From IMG/VR virus record IMGVR_UViG_3300046804_003549, positions 1 through 43,468 of that record: a DNA stretch of 43,468 bases. One strand, given 5' to 3'. This DNA is from a virus. Below are positions 43,445 through 43,468 of the stretch, one piece after another. The first letter of the stretch is position 1. Every line of letters starts with the position of its first letter. The position numbers and the translations under genes are program-made. Under the pieces are notes generated by a model. That model searched no databases. It saw nothing but the letters and a program-made list of their open reading frames with translations, and had not been told where the DNA came from.

Positions 43445-43468
43445 TCAGAATCCCAACACTTCTTGTAA
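43445..43468 (-). CDS. C-terminal tip of an upstream gene (cut by window edge)
   Basis: The minus strand at the right edge reads LQEVLGF followed by TGA (43447-43445), 1 nt before the ATG of the 1010-aa gene. This tight spacing fits the end of another structural gene outside the window. Only seven codons are visible, so neither reading frame nor identity can be confirmed. Confidence 0.35.
   Translation of the reverse strand, partial: LQEVLGF

Overview
The window looks like part of a T4-like contractile-tailed phage (myovirus) genome. It resembles the marine and freshwater relatives of T4, such as cyanophages and pelagiphages, rather than enterobacterial T4. The reasons are a baseplate block with recognisable gp5, gp25 and gp6, a very large virion protein directly after gp6, tail proteins of a kind I remember from aquatic T4-like phages, a T4 late-promoter box (TATAAATA) in front of gp6, and a carbamoyltransferase gene of the type carried by such phages. 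The host cannot be read from the sequence. Every supported gene is on the minus strand, so transcription runs from the right edge (43468) to the left edge (1). Genes are packed with overlaps or very short gaps and there is no gene-free stretch over 300 bases. I saw no tRNA, rRNA, CRISPR array, insertion sequence or integrase.

Right part (about 43.4 to 16.9 kb, in transcription order): structural module. It holds a baseplate-hub-like 1010-aa protein, a gp5-like hub/spike protein without a visible lysozyme domain, gp25 (interrupted by an in-frame TAA), gp6, a 4710-aa virion protein containing seven FG-GAP-like propeller blades, a 53-aa and a 201-aa protein sharing the same N-terminal motif, a fibre-like protein with a possible self-cleaving C-terminal domain, and a 325-aa fibre-like protein. 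The module closes with a strong hairpin terminator at about 16.84 kb.

Left part (16.8 kb to 1): a dense accessory operon of about 17 genes, beginning just after the terminator behind a possible sigma70-type promoter. It encodes a small conserved protein, two paralogous GT-A-like glycosyltransferases, a small unknown, a third glycosyltransferase-like protein with a DGDN motif, a sulfotransferase-like protein, seven radical SAM enzymes of the N-terminal-twitch type, one further glycosyltransferase-like protein, an SGNH-hydrolase-like protein, a 345-aa unknown, a 33-aa protein and a NodU/TobZ-type carbamoyltransferase cut by the window edge. Many of these genes overlap by ATGA or by 8 to 38 nt, which suggests translational coupling.

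The combination of seven divergent radical SAM enzymes with glycosyl-, sulfo- and carbamoyl-transfer functions is the most striking content. My inference is a phage-encoded pathway that makes or decorates a complex glycan or glycopeptide, on either virion fibres or the host surface. The substrate is unknown.
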